Below, piece after piece: positions 1-5,723 of a DNA stretch of 10,192 bases. How positions within the stretch are numbered: position 1 is the stretch's first letter; each line of letters starts with the position of its first letter. Location: the NCBI GenBank assembly GCA_026770585.1, contig MU647108.1:172603-182794 (forward strand). The letters run 5' to 3'. This DNA is from Baffinella frigidus (Eukaryota > Cryptophyceae > Cryptomonadales > Baffinellaceae). Position numbers and translations under genes: made by a program. The notes under the pieces were generated by a model. That model saw only the letters and a list, made by a program, of their open reading frames with translations. It made no database searches and was not told where the DNA came from.

Positions 1-245
1 TCTCTCCCTCCCTCTCCCTCTCTCTCCCCCTCCCTCTCCCTCTCTCTCTCTCCCTCTCCCTCTCCTTCTCTCTCTCCCTCCCTCTCCCGCTCTCTCTCTC
101 TCCCTCCCTCTCCCTCTTTCTCTCTCCCTCCCTCTACCTCTCTCTCTGCATCCCTCTCCCTCTCTATCTCTCTCTCCCTCCTTCTCTCTCTCCCTCCCTC
201 CCCTTCTCTCTCTCCCTCCCTCTCCCTCTCCCCCTCCCTCCTTCT
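1..245. repeat. CT-rich microsatellite (polypyrimidine tract)
   Basis: Almost every base on the plus strand is C or T, arranged as irregular CTCTCC and CCCTCTCC units with very few A or G interruptions. It starts at the window edge, so its full length is unknown. It is the strand-reversed counterpart of the GA tracts near 1924, 4267 and 8948. The flank at 246-358 shows no gene or repeat that I recognise. Confidence 0.95.
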
Positions 246-358
246 CCCTGATATCCCCACATTAAGGGTGGGTGCCCATGGGAGTTGGAACAAGGTTAAT
301 TAGTGCCTCTTGCGCGGCAATTGTTTGTCATCCATGCGGCAAAATCCTCTCCACTCTT

Positions 359-451
359 GGGATACTACCCCGTGTAGGATGACCGGAGTGTCCTTATTGT
401 GGACGTGACTGTGAAAAGTCACTCCGGTCATCCTACACGGGGTAGTATCCC
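359..451. repeat. Foldback element with perfect 32-bp inverted arms
   Basis: Positions 359-390 and 420-451 are perfect reverse complements, beginning GGGATACTACCCCGTG and ending CACGGGGTAGTATCCC, around a 29-base loop. The 93-bp unit looks like a small non-autonomous foldback or MITE-type element, or an RNA hairpin locus. I see no clear target-site duplication. The perfect arms suggest recent formation or active maintenance. Confidence 0.85.
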
Positions 452-487
452 CTCAGTAGCACAGCGCTCTACTACGCAGGGCGCTAC

Positions 488-612
488 GTGGGGGTATCCC
501 ATGCTCGTTCTTGGAGCCGTTTCCTCGTTCTTGGAGCCGTTTTCTTCCAAAAATTGACTTTTGAATACCATTTTCCCTCAAAAAAAAGACTTTTGAATAC
601 ACCCCCCTGCAG
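488..612 (-). repeat. Dispersed repeat, copy 1 (CGGCTCCAAGAACG family)
   Basis: The plus strand carries two copies of CTCGTTCTTGGAGCCGTTT (504-522 and 524-542), then two copies of GACTTTTGAATAC. Read on the minus strand this resembles segments at 7205-7335 (minus) and 9152-9262 (plus): a GGTATTTCAAA-type start followed by CGGCTCCAAGAACG units. In one frame all three give similar peptides (here TAPRTRKRLQER), so this is either a transposon piece or the 3' end of a repeated gene family. An open frame across 488-835 has no recognisable homology, and I do not call it a gene. Confidence 0.6.
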
Positions 613-769
613 CCCTGCGTGGAACCGAGAAGGGCGCGTTCCGTCCTTCGTGTTGTTTTTTCTTGTTTTAGCTGGACACGACCTCGAGTTTTTCTGTTTT
701 GATAGCCTCAGGGTTGCCTCGGGGGAGGCGACACGAGACGAGAAGATGTCGAAAGGTCACCTACCCAGA

Positions 770-825
770 GTCGTATATCACCAAGCATCCAACGTATGTC
801 GTATATCACCAAGTATACAACGTAT
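770..825. repeat. 28-bp tandem duplication
   Basis: Two adjacent 28-bp units (770-797 and 798-825) share GTCGTATATCACCAAG and end AACGTAT, differing at about three positions. The sequence between them and the 983 repeat (826-982) is AT-rich with several TTTTAAAC/CTTAAAA motifs and no gene that I can see. Confidence 0.75.
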
Positions 826-982
826 ACTAAGATAGATGGACGCGACCGCAGGACGTGGAGAGGACGACCTTCTTCTCACAGGCCGTAGCCGCCGAGCAGG
901 TACAACCCTGTTTTAAACTTAAAAAAATTATAAACTTGAAACCTTTATAAGCAGACTTAAAACTGTTTTAAACATGCAGACC

Positions 983-1254
983 CCATCCACGAACAAACCC
1001 CAGTTGACTAACTCTCACACGTTTCCTGGTGCGTAACACTGCCTGGCCCCCCCGTCCACGAACCAGCCCCAGTTGACTAACTCTCACGTTTCCTGATACC
1101 AACTCTGTCTTTCTATGTGCCGTCCTGGTACAAACCTGCGCGGTTCAGTCAACCATCCACGAACAAACCCCAGCTGACCAACCCGCACTGTTCCTGGTAC
1201 TAACCCTGTGTGCGTATGTCCCGTCCTGGTACAAACCTGCGCAGTTCAGTCAAC
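983..1254. repeat. Tandem ~100-bp repeat, three copies
   Basis: Copies start near 983, 1052 and 1153. Each opens with a CC(A/G)TCCACGAAC-type motif and CCCAG(T/C)TGAC, passes through TTCCTGGTAC or a variant, and the two fuller copies end with CCGTCCTGGTACAAACCTGC and a GTTCAGTCAAC motif. The first copy is shortened at its 3' side. A fourth copy lies alone at 2539-2629. No copy has coding character, so they look like a minisatellite or the internal repeats of a mobile element. Confidence 0.8.
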
Positions 1255-1298
1255 CTGGCTGAACCGGACGAGGGTGTGGATGCGTGAGGAGAGGGTGT

Positions 1299-1442
1299 GG
1301 GATTTTGGAATAACCCTCACGCGGTAAGACCTACGACCCTACGGTAGGCAATCCGTAGGGGCATAGGGGGGTTCCTATGGATAAGGTACCGGAAAGGTGG
1401 ACCGATTTGGGCCGAAAAGCCCTTCGTAGTCCGCTGTGTGGA
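1299..1442 (-). mobile_element. Truncated foldback element, inverted copy of 2940-3083
   Basis: The whole 144-bp segment is the reverse complement of 2940-3083 with about two mismatches by eye. It keeps one terminal inverted repeat (CCGCTGTGTGG at the right side) but lacks the other, so it is a truncated copy of the 162-bp element at 2941-3102. The near identity over 1.6 kb suggests recent copying. Confidence 0.8.
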
Positions 1443-1682
1443 GGGTTGAGATGCGTTAGGTCAACCCCCCTGAGGCCAGCCAGCACCCCCGAGGATAGAA
1501 CAGAGGGGGGCATCAACACCAGGCGGTGGTCTTGATGCTAACACGCCGGTACACCAGCTCCCTCTGTAGTTGCCACTCGAAAAGGTCGAAAACTCCGAAA
1601 CGTCGACGTACTTTTAGTCAACTCCGTCCATTGAAAGGAATTCCTGGTACCAATTCACCGAGTTGACTCAAATTACGTAGAA
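1443..1682. other. Intergenic stretch without recognised feature
   Basis: I see no gene, RNA or strong repeat here. Short matches to the TTAGTCAAC repeat of 2700-3185 occur near 1614, and TTCCTGGTACCAA near 1641 echoes the 983-1254 repeat, so it probably holds decayed repeat sequence. Confidence 0.4.
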
Positions 1683-1758
1683 GTTTCCACTGTTACTAAA
1701 GTTAACAGAGGTTCCACTTTTGCTTTGAGACGTCCCACTCTCGACGTTTGTCTCGGTG
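1683..1758 (+). repeat. Dispersed repeat R1, copy 1
   Basis: Positions 1693-1758 are identical to 2112-2177 (66 bp, including GTTAACAGAGGTTCCACTTT and GACGTCCCACTCTCGACG). The left part from 1683 (GTTTCCACTGTTAC) also matches the inverted copy at 10103-10160. No coding potential is evident; it is probably part of a transposable element family. Confidence 0.85.
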
Positions 1759-1844
1759 CGCAGCGCTTAATTGTATTAATAAAGTCCACTGCCAGGCCGG
1801 ATATTTTGTAAAAGCCAATTCTCCGACCAAATCTGTCAACTTAG

Positions 1845-1911
1845 AAACGAGGTACCCAGATTGACGAGGTACCCGTACGAGCGTACCCGGAAACGAGGTA
1901 CCCCAGATTGA
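1845..1911. repeat. KpnI-site-rich short direct repeats
   Basis: AAACGAGGTACCC followed by AGATTGA occurs at 1845 and again at 1891 with one extra C. Between them GGTACCCGTACGAGCGTACC (from 1869) contains an internal GGTAC/GTACC dyad. The same sequence recurs at 2029-2050 directly after the GA microsatellite, so the GA tract is bracketed by copies of one unit. Confidence 0.7.
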
Positions 1912-1923
1912 TTTTGATTCTAG

Positions 1924-2028
1924 AAAGAGGGAGAGGGAGGGAGAGAGAGAGAGCGGGAGAGGGAGGGAGAGAGAGAAGGAGAGGGAGAGGGAGGGAGAGA
2001 GAGAGGGAGAGGGAGGGGGAGAGAGAGG
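1924..2028. repeat. GA-rich microsatellite
   Basis: An uninterrupted polypurine tract of GAGAGG, GGGAGA and GAGAGA units on the plus strand. It separates repeated GTACCCGTACGAGC units at 1870 and 2030. The apparent minus-strand frame of Ser/Leu/Pro across it is low-complexity translation, not a protein. Confidence 0.93.
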
Positions 2029-2085
2029 GTACCCGTACGAGCGTACCCGGTGATGGCCTCTGATGGGTACTATTACTCGGTGAGC

Positions 2086-2177
2086 CTAAAGTTAACAGAG
2101 GTTCCATTTTTTTACTAAAGTTAACAGAGGTTCCACTTTTGCTTTGAGACGTCCCACTCTCGACGTTTGTCTCGGTG
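2086..2177 (+). repeat. Dispersed repeat R1, copy 2 with partial third copy
   Basis: Positions 2112-2177 repeat 1693-1758 exactly. Immediately before it, 2086-2106 holds a partial extra copy (CTAAAGTTAACAGAGGTTCC), making a short tandem. On the right it runs on into sequence with GAGCCGCGCTCT motifs that is related, in inverted form, to 9896-10100. Confidence 0.85.
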
Positions 2178-2390
2178 AGCCGCGCTCTGTACTAGTGCCT
2201 CGTAATTAACCAGTAGGGGCTAGTAATTCGGGACTCGTCACTAGAGCACACGGACCATCCTTATCTCAGAAAAGCCTTTCTAAAAGTCGTTTTCTTGAGC
2301 CGCGCTCTTGATGGTGGGGTTCCCCTCCGGGATTCGGACCCTCGTTTTCAGTAAAAAGATCCTGAACGGCAGTCGAGAAGCAAGAGGAAT
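2178..2390 (+). repeat. Right part of a long dispersed repeat (R1-R2)
   Basis: GAGCCGCGCTCT occurs at 2177 and again near 2299. GGCAGTCGAGAAGCAAGAGG (from 2368) is matched exactly, as the reverse complement, at 9896-9918. The spacing from the end of R1 to this motif is about 190 bases here and about 185 at the far end of the window, so the two regions are colinear diverged copies. No gene is apparent in 2178-2493; the opposed short frames there have no family signature. Confidence 0.65.
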
Positions 2391-2493
2391 TTCAGCGTTC
2401 GGCTTTTCTGGAGTGCCAACTGATAAGGGACCTGCTCTATCAGCACCGCGCGCTCCTTCCTCACGCAAGAGGAATCTCCGATCCGTGAATTGA

Positions 2494-2668
2494 CTGCGGG
2501 GTACGGAACAGGCCGCGGATTCGATCCTGGGCGGGGGGCAGCCCCAGTTGACTAACCCGCACTTTTCCTGGTACTAGCCCTGTGTGCGTATGTCCCGTCC
2601 TGGTACAAACCTGCGCGGTTCAGTAAACTGCTGCTGGGTACCGAACAGGCCGCGGATTCGATCCTGGG
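2494..2668 (+). repeat. 38-bp direct repeats flanking a lone copy of the ~100-bp repeat
   Basis: Positions 2494-2531 and 2631-2668 match with about two differences (shared core GAACAGGCCGCGGATTCGAT). Between them, 2539-2629 is the fourth copy of the 983-1254 repeat, containing CCCGTCCTGGTACAAACCTG. The arrangement could be a 137-bp tandem unit or a repeat mobilised with its flank. Confidence 0.75.
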
Positions 2669-2699
2669 GACGCGCCGGCCGTTCCCGATCCAGGTCGGC

Positions 2700-3185
2700 T
2701 CCGGCCTTGGAATTTAGTCAACTGCCTCGAGATTAGTCTACAGCCGTGGAATTGGTCAACTGTCTTTGAATGATTGATTTATTGACAGCCTTGGAACCAC
2801 TCAGAACACTTCGGGGAACGTTCCTAAAGTCAGTTAGTGGATTGTTTCTGAGGAAATTGTTTCTTAGGAGATCCAGGTCAAGAGCTGCTCTGGCCTTAGA
2901 ATTAGTCAACCGCCTTGGTATTAGTCTGCAGACGTGGAATCCACACAGCGGACTGCGAAGGGCTTTTCGGCCCAAATCGGTCCACCTTTCCGGTACCTTA
3001 TCCATAGGAACCCCCCTATGCCCCTACGGATTGCCTACCGTAGGGTCGTAGGTCTTACCGCGTGAGGGTTATTCAAAAATCCCTTCGAAGTCCGCTGTGT
3101 GGTAGTCAACCGCCTTGGAATTATTGATTTTAGTGACAGGCTCGGAATTAGTCGACAGCCTTGGAGTTGGACGAATCGCCTTGTG
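2700..3185 (+). repeat. Degenerate ~20-bp tandem repeats (GCCTTGGAATTAGTCAAC)
   Basis: Variants of GCCTTGGAATTAGTCAAC recur near 2702, 2743, 2890, 2912, 2932, 3110, 3137 and 3157, with units of about 20 bases and scattered divergence. The 162-bp foldback element at 2941-3102 interrupts one unit. Open frames on both strands here are by-products of the repeat and show no known domain. Confidence 0.65.
2941..3102 (+). mobile_element. 162-bp MITE-like foldback element with 22-bp terminal inverted repeats
   Basis: The ends CCACACAGCGGACTGCGAAG and CTTCGAAGTCCGCTGTGTGG are inverted repeats over 22 bp (2941-2962 and 3081-3102) with one mismatch. The inside includes CCTACGGATTGCCTACCGTA, itself partly palindromic. 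The left flank ends GTGGAAT and the right flank starts TAGTCAAC. Joined, these give the local repeat unit, so the insertion appears clean, with no obvious target duplication. It is too short to encode a transposase, so it would be non-autonomous. Confidence 0.8.
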
Positions 3186-3365
3186 ACGAGGGCCGCACAC
3201 CCACTTCGCAGCGACCAAAGGACTTTTCCCCCGGATTTCCGGGGGAAATTCCGGTTGAAGTCCATAGCAATGGATAAGATTCTAGTACAAATCGTTTAGA
3301 TGGACTGTATCCGTGAAGCCCCCGGTGGCTGCTAAGTGGATGGCCGGTGCGAGCACTGTCGAGGC
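3186..3365. other. Intergenic stretch with a small hairpin
   Basis: Positions 3229-3252 contain CCCGGATTTCCGGGGGAAATTC, an imperfect short dyad. Otherwise I see no gene or repeat; the several short frames on both strands lack domain signatures. Confidence 0.35.
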
Positions 3366-3447
3366 TAGCCCTCAAGTGGCGAGTAGGTTCATACGCCCTA
3401 CGGTAGGGCCCTAGGGCCTGCCCAGGGCGAGTTAGGCCCTAGGGTGG
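3366..3447 (+). mobile_element. Family 2 foldback element, partial copy
   Basis: The left end TAGCCCTCAAGTGGCGAGTA and the inside CATACGCCCTACGGTAGGGC match the left half of the complete family 2 element at 4567-4671. The right terminal repeat is absent; the sequence runs into GGCCCTAGGGTGGGCC and another CCTAC/GTAGG palindrome. It is a truncated or rearranged copy. Confidence 0.65.
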
Positions 3448-3876
3448 GCCTATGCCCCTACGCCGAGGCCAACGGTAGGACCCTAAGGCGGTGCGTGTCC
3501 TTAATTTCGAGTAACCCCTGTAAAAGATGGCAGGGGCCGTTGGCTGCCATGAGGTGGGTTGCATCATCTTATACGGTGTATCGTCTTTTTAAGTTGCGTC
3601 AGTCGACTGAGCCCAAATGTCTCATGTCCACGCCAGGTCAGAAGTCGAAATATCATTTTATTTACTCCACGATCTTCGAGTAAAGTTGATTCTACCGGGA
3701 AACACGCCAAAAGTGTTGGGAATTGGAGCTCTTTGCAGGCGAAATTTTAAAAATGTGTACCAGGATAAAGTATGTCAACACTTTTAGCGCGAACGAGTGT
3801 GTATGAAATTCCCATGTAAGACCTGGCGTGGGGGCCCTGGATCTCCCCTCGAGGTAGATCTACCCCGAAATAGCCC
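3448..3876. other. Intergenic stretch, no supported gene
   Basis: Frames at 3444-3683 and 3559-3750 are short, overlap each other and have no recognisable domain. GATGGCAGGGGCCGTT (from 3526) recurs at 3931, and GAGCCCAAATGTCTCATGTC near 3609 resembles the tandem units at 3877, so this is probably decayed repeat sequence. Confidence 0.4.
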
Positions 3877-3927
3877 AAACGTCTAATGTCTACAAACTTG
3901 TAATGTCTACAAACGTCTAATGTCTAC
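3877..3927 (+). repeat. 17-bp tandem repeat, three copies
   Basis: AAACGTCTAATGTCTAC occurs at 3877 and 3911, with the variant AAACTTGTAATGTCTAC between them at 3894. The unit is exact in length across all three copies. Confidence 0.85.
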
Positions 3928-3929
3928 AA

Positions 3930-3974
3930 ATGATGGCAGGGGCCGTTGCCAGCGGGAATGGATCCTGCCATCAT
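3930..3974. repeat. Small hairpin with perfect 11-bp arms
   Basis: ATGATGGCAGG (3930-3940) and CCTGCCATCAT (3964-3974) are perfect reverse complements around a 23-base loop. GATGGCAGGGGCCGTT within it repeats sequence at 3526-3541, where another ATGGCAG/CTGCCAT dyad is present. Confidence 0.65.
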
Positions 3975-4006
3975 CTGGGATATGGCTGGGTACCAATGAG
4001 CGGCGC

Positions 4007-4046
4007 ATCCCTTAAGTGGTCGTGGGATCCCTTAAGTGGTCATGGG
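4007..4046 (+). repeat. 20-bp tandem duplication resembling a family 2 end
   Basis: ATCCCTTAAGTGGTCGTGGG at 4007 is followed directly by a copy with one change (4027-4046). The motif resembles the family 2 foldback end TATCCCTCAAGTGGCGAG, so it may be a duplicated, decayed terminus. The next ~75 bases include TTTGACCCCAAAGGGGT and no gene. Confidence 0.6.
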
Positions 4047-4120
4047 GTCATATTTGACCCCAAAGGGGTGGTAGGCCCCTAGGGACCTATTATCTAACCT
4101 TATTTAGCAGCGTGAGAGGC

Positions 4121-4242
4121 TACAGGGGTACCTCGCGCAAAAGAAACTGCCCCCCCCCCAAGGACCACCGTAGGGCCCTAGGCATAGGCATACTGTAGGG
4201 TCCTAGGGGGGTGCAGTTTCTTATGAGCGAGGTACCCCTGTA
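4121..4242 (+). mobile_element. Family 1 foldback element, copy A
   Basis: A 122-bp unit starts TACAGGGGTACCTCGCGC and ends GCGAGGTACCCCTGTA, with complementary AAGAAAC / GTTTCTTA motifs inside the ends and a C-run/G-run pair before the core. The core CCGTAGGGCCCTAGG is palindromic. Almost the whole unit can fold back. No coding capacity, and no clear target duplication. Confidence 0.8.
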
Positions 4243-4266
4243 CTGGCCACATACGCCCTGTAGCCT

Positions 4267-4318
4267 GAGAGGGAGAGAGAGGGGAGGGGGGGAGGGAGAG
4301 AGAGAGAGAGAGAGAGAG
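4267..4318. repeat. GA microsatellite
   Basis: A 52-base pure purine tract, with GGGAGAGAGAGG units then eight or more consecutive GA dinucleotides. Confidence 0.92.
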
Positions 4319-4356
4319 CCGCGGGACTAAATGCCCGTCTCGGAGCCGAGCCTTCG

Positions 4357-4432
4357 GGTACATAAACCGCCCCCCCCTAGGACCCTTCAGTAGGCCTACC
4401 CCTAGGGCCCTACGGTGGTCCTTCGGGCGAGG
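4357..4432 (-). mobile_element. Degenerate family 1 element facing copy B
   Basis: Positions 4365-4422 are an exact 58-bp reverse complement of 4473-4530, the interior of copy B. The terminal repeats here are eroded: GGTACATAAACC replaces the usual GTACCTCGCTCATAAGAAACC. With copy B it forms a larger inverted repeat, separated by about 50 bases. Confidence 0.75.
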
Positions 4433-4554
4433 TACAGGGGTACCTCGCTCATAAGAAAACCTCCCTCCCCCTAGGACCACCGTAGGGCCCTAGGGGTAGG
4501 CCTACTGAAGGGTCCTAGGGGGGGGCGGTTTCTTATGAGCGAGGTACCCCTGTA
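4433..4554 (+). mobile_element. Family 1 foldback element, copy B
   Basis: A 122-bp unit with TACAGGGGTACCTCGCTCAT at the left end and its reverse complement ending CCCCTGTA at the right. The core has CTAGGACCACCGTAGGGCCC and CCTACTGAAGGGTCCTAG, which pair with each other. It is the same length as copy A. Confidence 0.85.
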
Positions 4555-4566
4555 ACACTGCTAAGC

Positions 4567-4671
4567 TATCCCTCAAGTGGCGAGTAGGCGCATACGCCCT
4601 ACCGTAGGGCCCGAGGAGCTGCCTGGGACCTGTCGGGGGTCGATTTTGACCCCCTCGCCACTTGAGGGATA
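4567..4671 (+). mobile_element. Family 2 foldback element, complete copy
   Basis: The ends TATCCCTCAAGTGGCGAG and CTCGCCACTTGAGGGATA are perfect 18-bp inverted repeats bounding 105 bp. The inside has CGCCCTACCGTAGGGC and a GGGGTCGATTTTGACCCC dyad. Only 12 bases separate it from family 1 copy B. Positions 4672-4746 look like a decayed related palindrome (C-run, CCTAC, GTAGG). Confidence 0.82.
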
Positions 4672-4746
4672 TTCCACCCACGAATCCGCCCCCCCAAGAG
4701 CCTACATGTACGGTAGTAGGCCTGTGCCAGGACCGTAAGGCGGCCC

Positions 4747-4874
4747 TACAGGGGTACCTCGCTCATAAGAAAGCGCCTCCTCCTACAGTGTAGGACCCTA
4801 CAGTAGGCCTATGCCTAGGGCCCTACGGTGGTCCTAGGGGGGTGGGCGTTTCTTATGAGCGAGGTACCCCTGTA
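4747..4874 (+). mobile_element. Family 1 foldback element, copy D
   Basis: 128 bp from TACAGGGGTACCTCGCTCAT to GAGCGAGGTACCCCTGTA. Inside, TAGGACCCTACAGTAGGCC precedes GGGCCCTACGGTGGTCCTAG, so the core is in the opposite orientation to copy B while the ends are symmetric. It differs from copy B at several interior positions. Confidence 0.83.
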
Positions 4875-4894
4875 GGGTGAGGTGCGGGTTCGTG

Positions 4895-4997
4895 TATCCC
4901 TGAAGTGCCCATAGGGTGAATATTCACCCTAACTCGCCCGAGGCAGGTCCTAGGGCCCTACCGTAGGGTGTATGAGCCTAATGGGCACTTGAGGGAT
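4895..4997 (-). mobile_element. Family 2 foldback element, inverted copy
   Basis: TATCCCTGAAGTGCCCAT on the left pairs with ATGGGCACTTGAGGGAT on the right. The interior holds AGGGTGAATATTCACCCT and, as in the other family 2 copies but on the opposite strand, GGCCCTACCGTAGGG. At 103 bp it is close in length to the 4567 copy. Confidence 0.78.
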
Positions 4998-5013
4998 TCG
5001 AAACACTCCCCTC

Positions 5014-5134
5014 TACAGGGGTACCTCGCTCATAAGAAAGCGCCCCCCCCCTAGGACCACCATAGGGCCCTGGGCGTAGGGCTACTGTAGGGTCCTAGGG
5101 GGGGGCGGTTTCTTATGAGCGAGGTACCCCTGTA
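5014..5134 (+). mobile_element. Family 1 foldback element, copy E
   Basis: 121 bp with TACAGGGGTACCTCGCTCAT and GAGCGAGGTACCCCTGTA ends, a C-run/G-run pair and the core CTAGGACCACCATAGGGCCC. The arrangement matches copy B closely. The following 5135-5224 is a short AT-richer spacer without a recognised feature. Confidence 0.85.
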
Positions 5135-5224
5135 CGGCGAAAAAGTGAAGTTCATGTAAATGCCACAGAAGAAGAACAAAAAACACGCCCTTGACTCATG
5201 AAACTTTGAAGACGATACAACTTC

Positions 5225-5369
5225 CGGGGGTACCTCTCTCACGAGAAGGGGCCTCCTCCCAGGACCCTACTGTAGGCCTATGCATAGGGCCCTATGGGGG
5301 TCCCAGGGGGGGGGGGCGGTTTCTTATGTAGGGGGGGAGGCGGTTTCTTATGAGCGAGGTACCCCTGTA
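5225..5369 (+). mobile_element. Family 1 foldback element, copy F, with a duplicated right end
   Basis: The left end is diverged (GGGGGTACCTCTCTCACGAG). Towards the right, GGCGGTTTCTTATG occurs twice, at about 5316 and 5340, and only the second copy continues into GAGCGAGGTACCCCTGTA. The internal duplication of the G-run and right end may reflect slippage or a nested copy. A frame opening at 5350 begins inside this end (peptide MSEVPLY) and is not credible as a gene. Confidence 0.72.
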
Positions 5370-5370
5370 C

Positions 5371-5659
5371 CACATGACAGCCGAGGGATGCACACCTCCT
5401 TTCTGTACAGGGGGGCTTGATGTGATCCGAAAGGAAGCATGGCCTTTCTACAGAACAAGTTCCGGTGTGCGCCTATGTTGGGGGCTCGAAGAACCTCAAG
5501 GACCTGAAGGACCCTCGCCTCCTCCCAGCAGGCCAGCAGCGAAGCCGCTGCCCTTTGATCCCCACTCCAATGTCAGAGGGGAACAACACAACCGTCACGG
5601 GTGTAACTTATTAACATGACACAACTCACCCACATGCCAGCCGAGGGATGCACACCTCC
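5371..5659 (+). repeat. 29-bp direct repeats, 260 bp apart
   Basis: Positions 5371-5399 and 5631-5659 share CAGCCGAGGGATGCACACCT with one mismatch over 29 bp. The first copy abuts the family 1 element F. The enclosed ~230 bases have an open frame on the plus strand with a Pro-rich stretch but no recognisable domain. The segment to 5723 is C-rich and probably includes the 3' end region of the minus-strand phytochelatin synthase-like gene. Confidence 0.7.
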
Positions 5660-5723
5660 CTCCCCCACCTCCTCCCACACCCACCCCATCTACACCCCGC
5701 CCTCCCCCATCCCACGCAGCCCC

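Noticed and set aside
1841-2107. Ser/Leu/Pro-rich minus-strand frame
   Set aside because: A direct translation of the GA microsatellite and the R1 repeat.
983-2629. CRISPR-like array of ~100-bp repeats
   Set aside because: Unit length, the lack of short exact repeats with unique spacers, and the eukaryotic context all argue against it.
2494-2668. Possible tRNA because of GGATTCGATCC-like T-arm motifs
   Set aside because: The 5-bp T stem does not pair, and no acceptor, D or anticodon arms could be built at either copy or at 2320-2340 on the minus strand.
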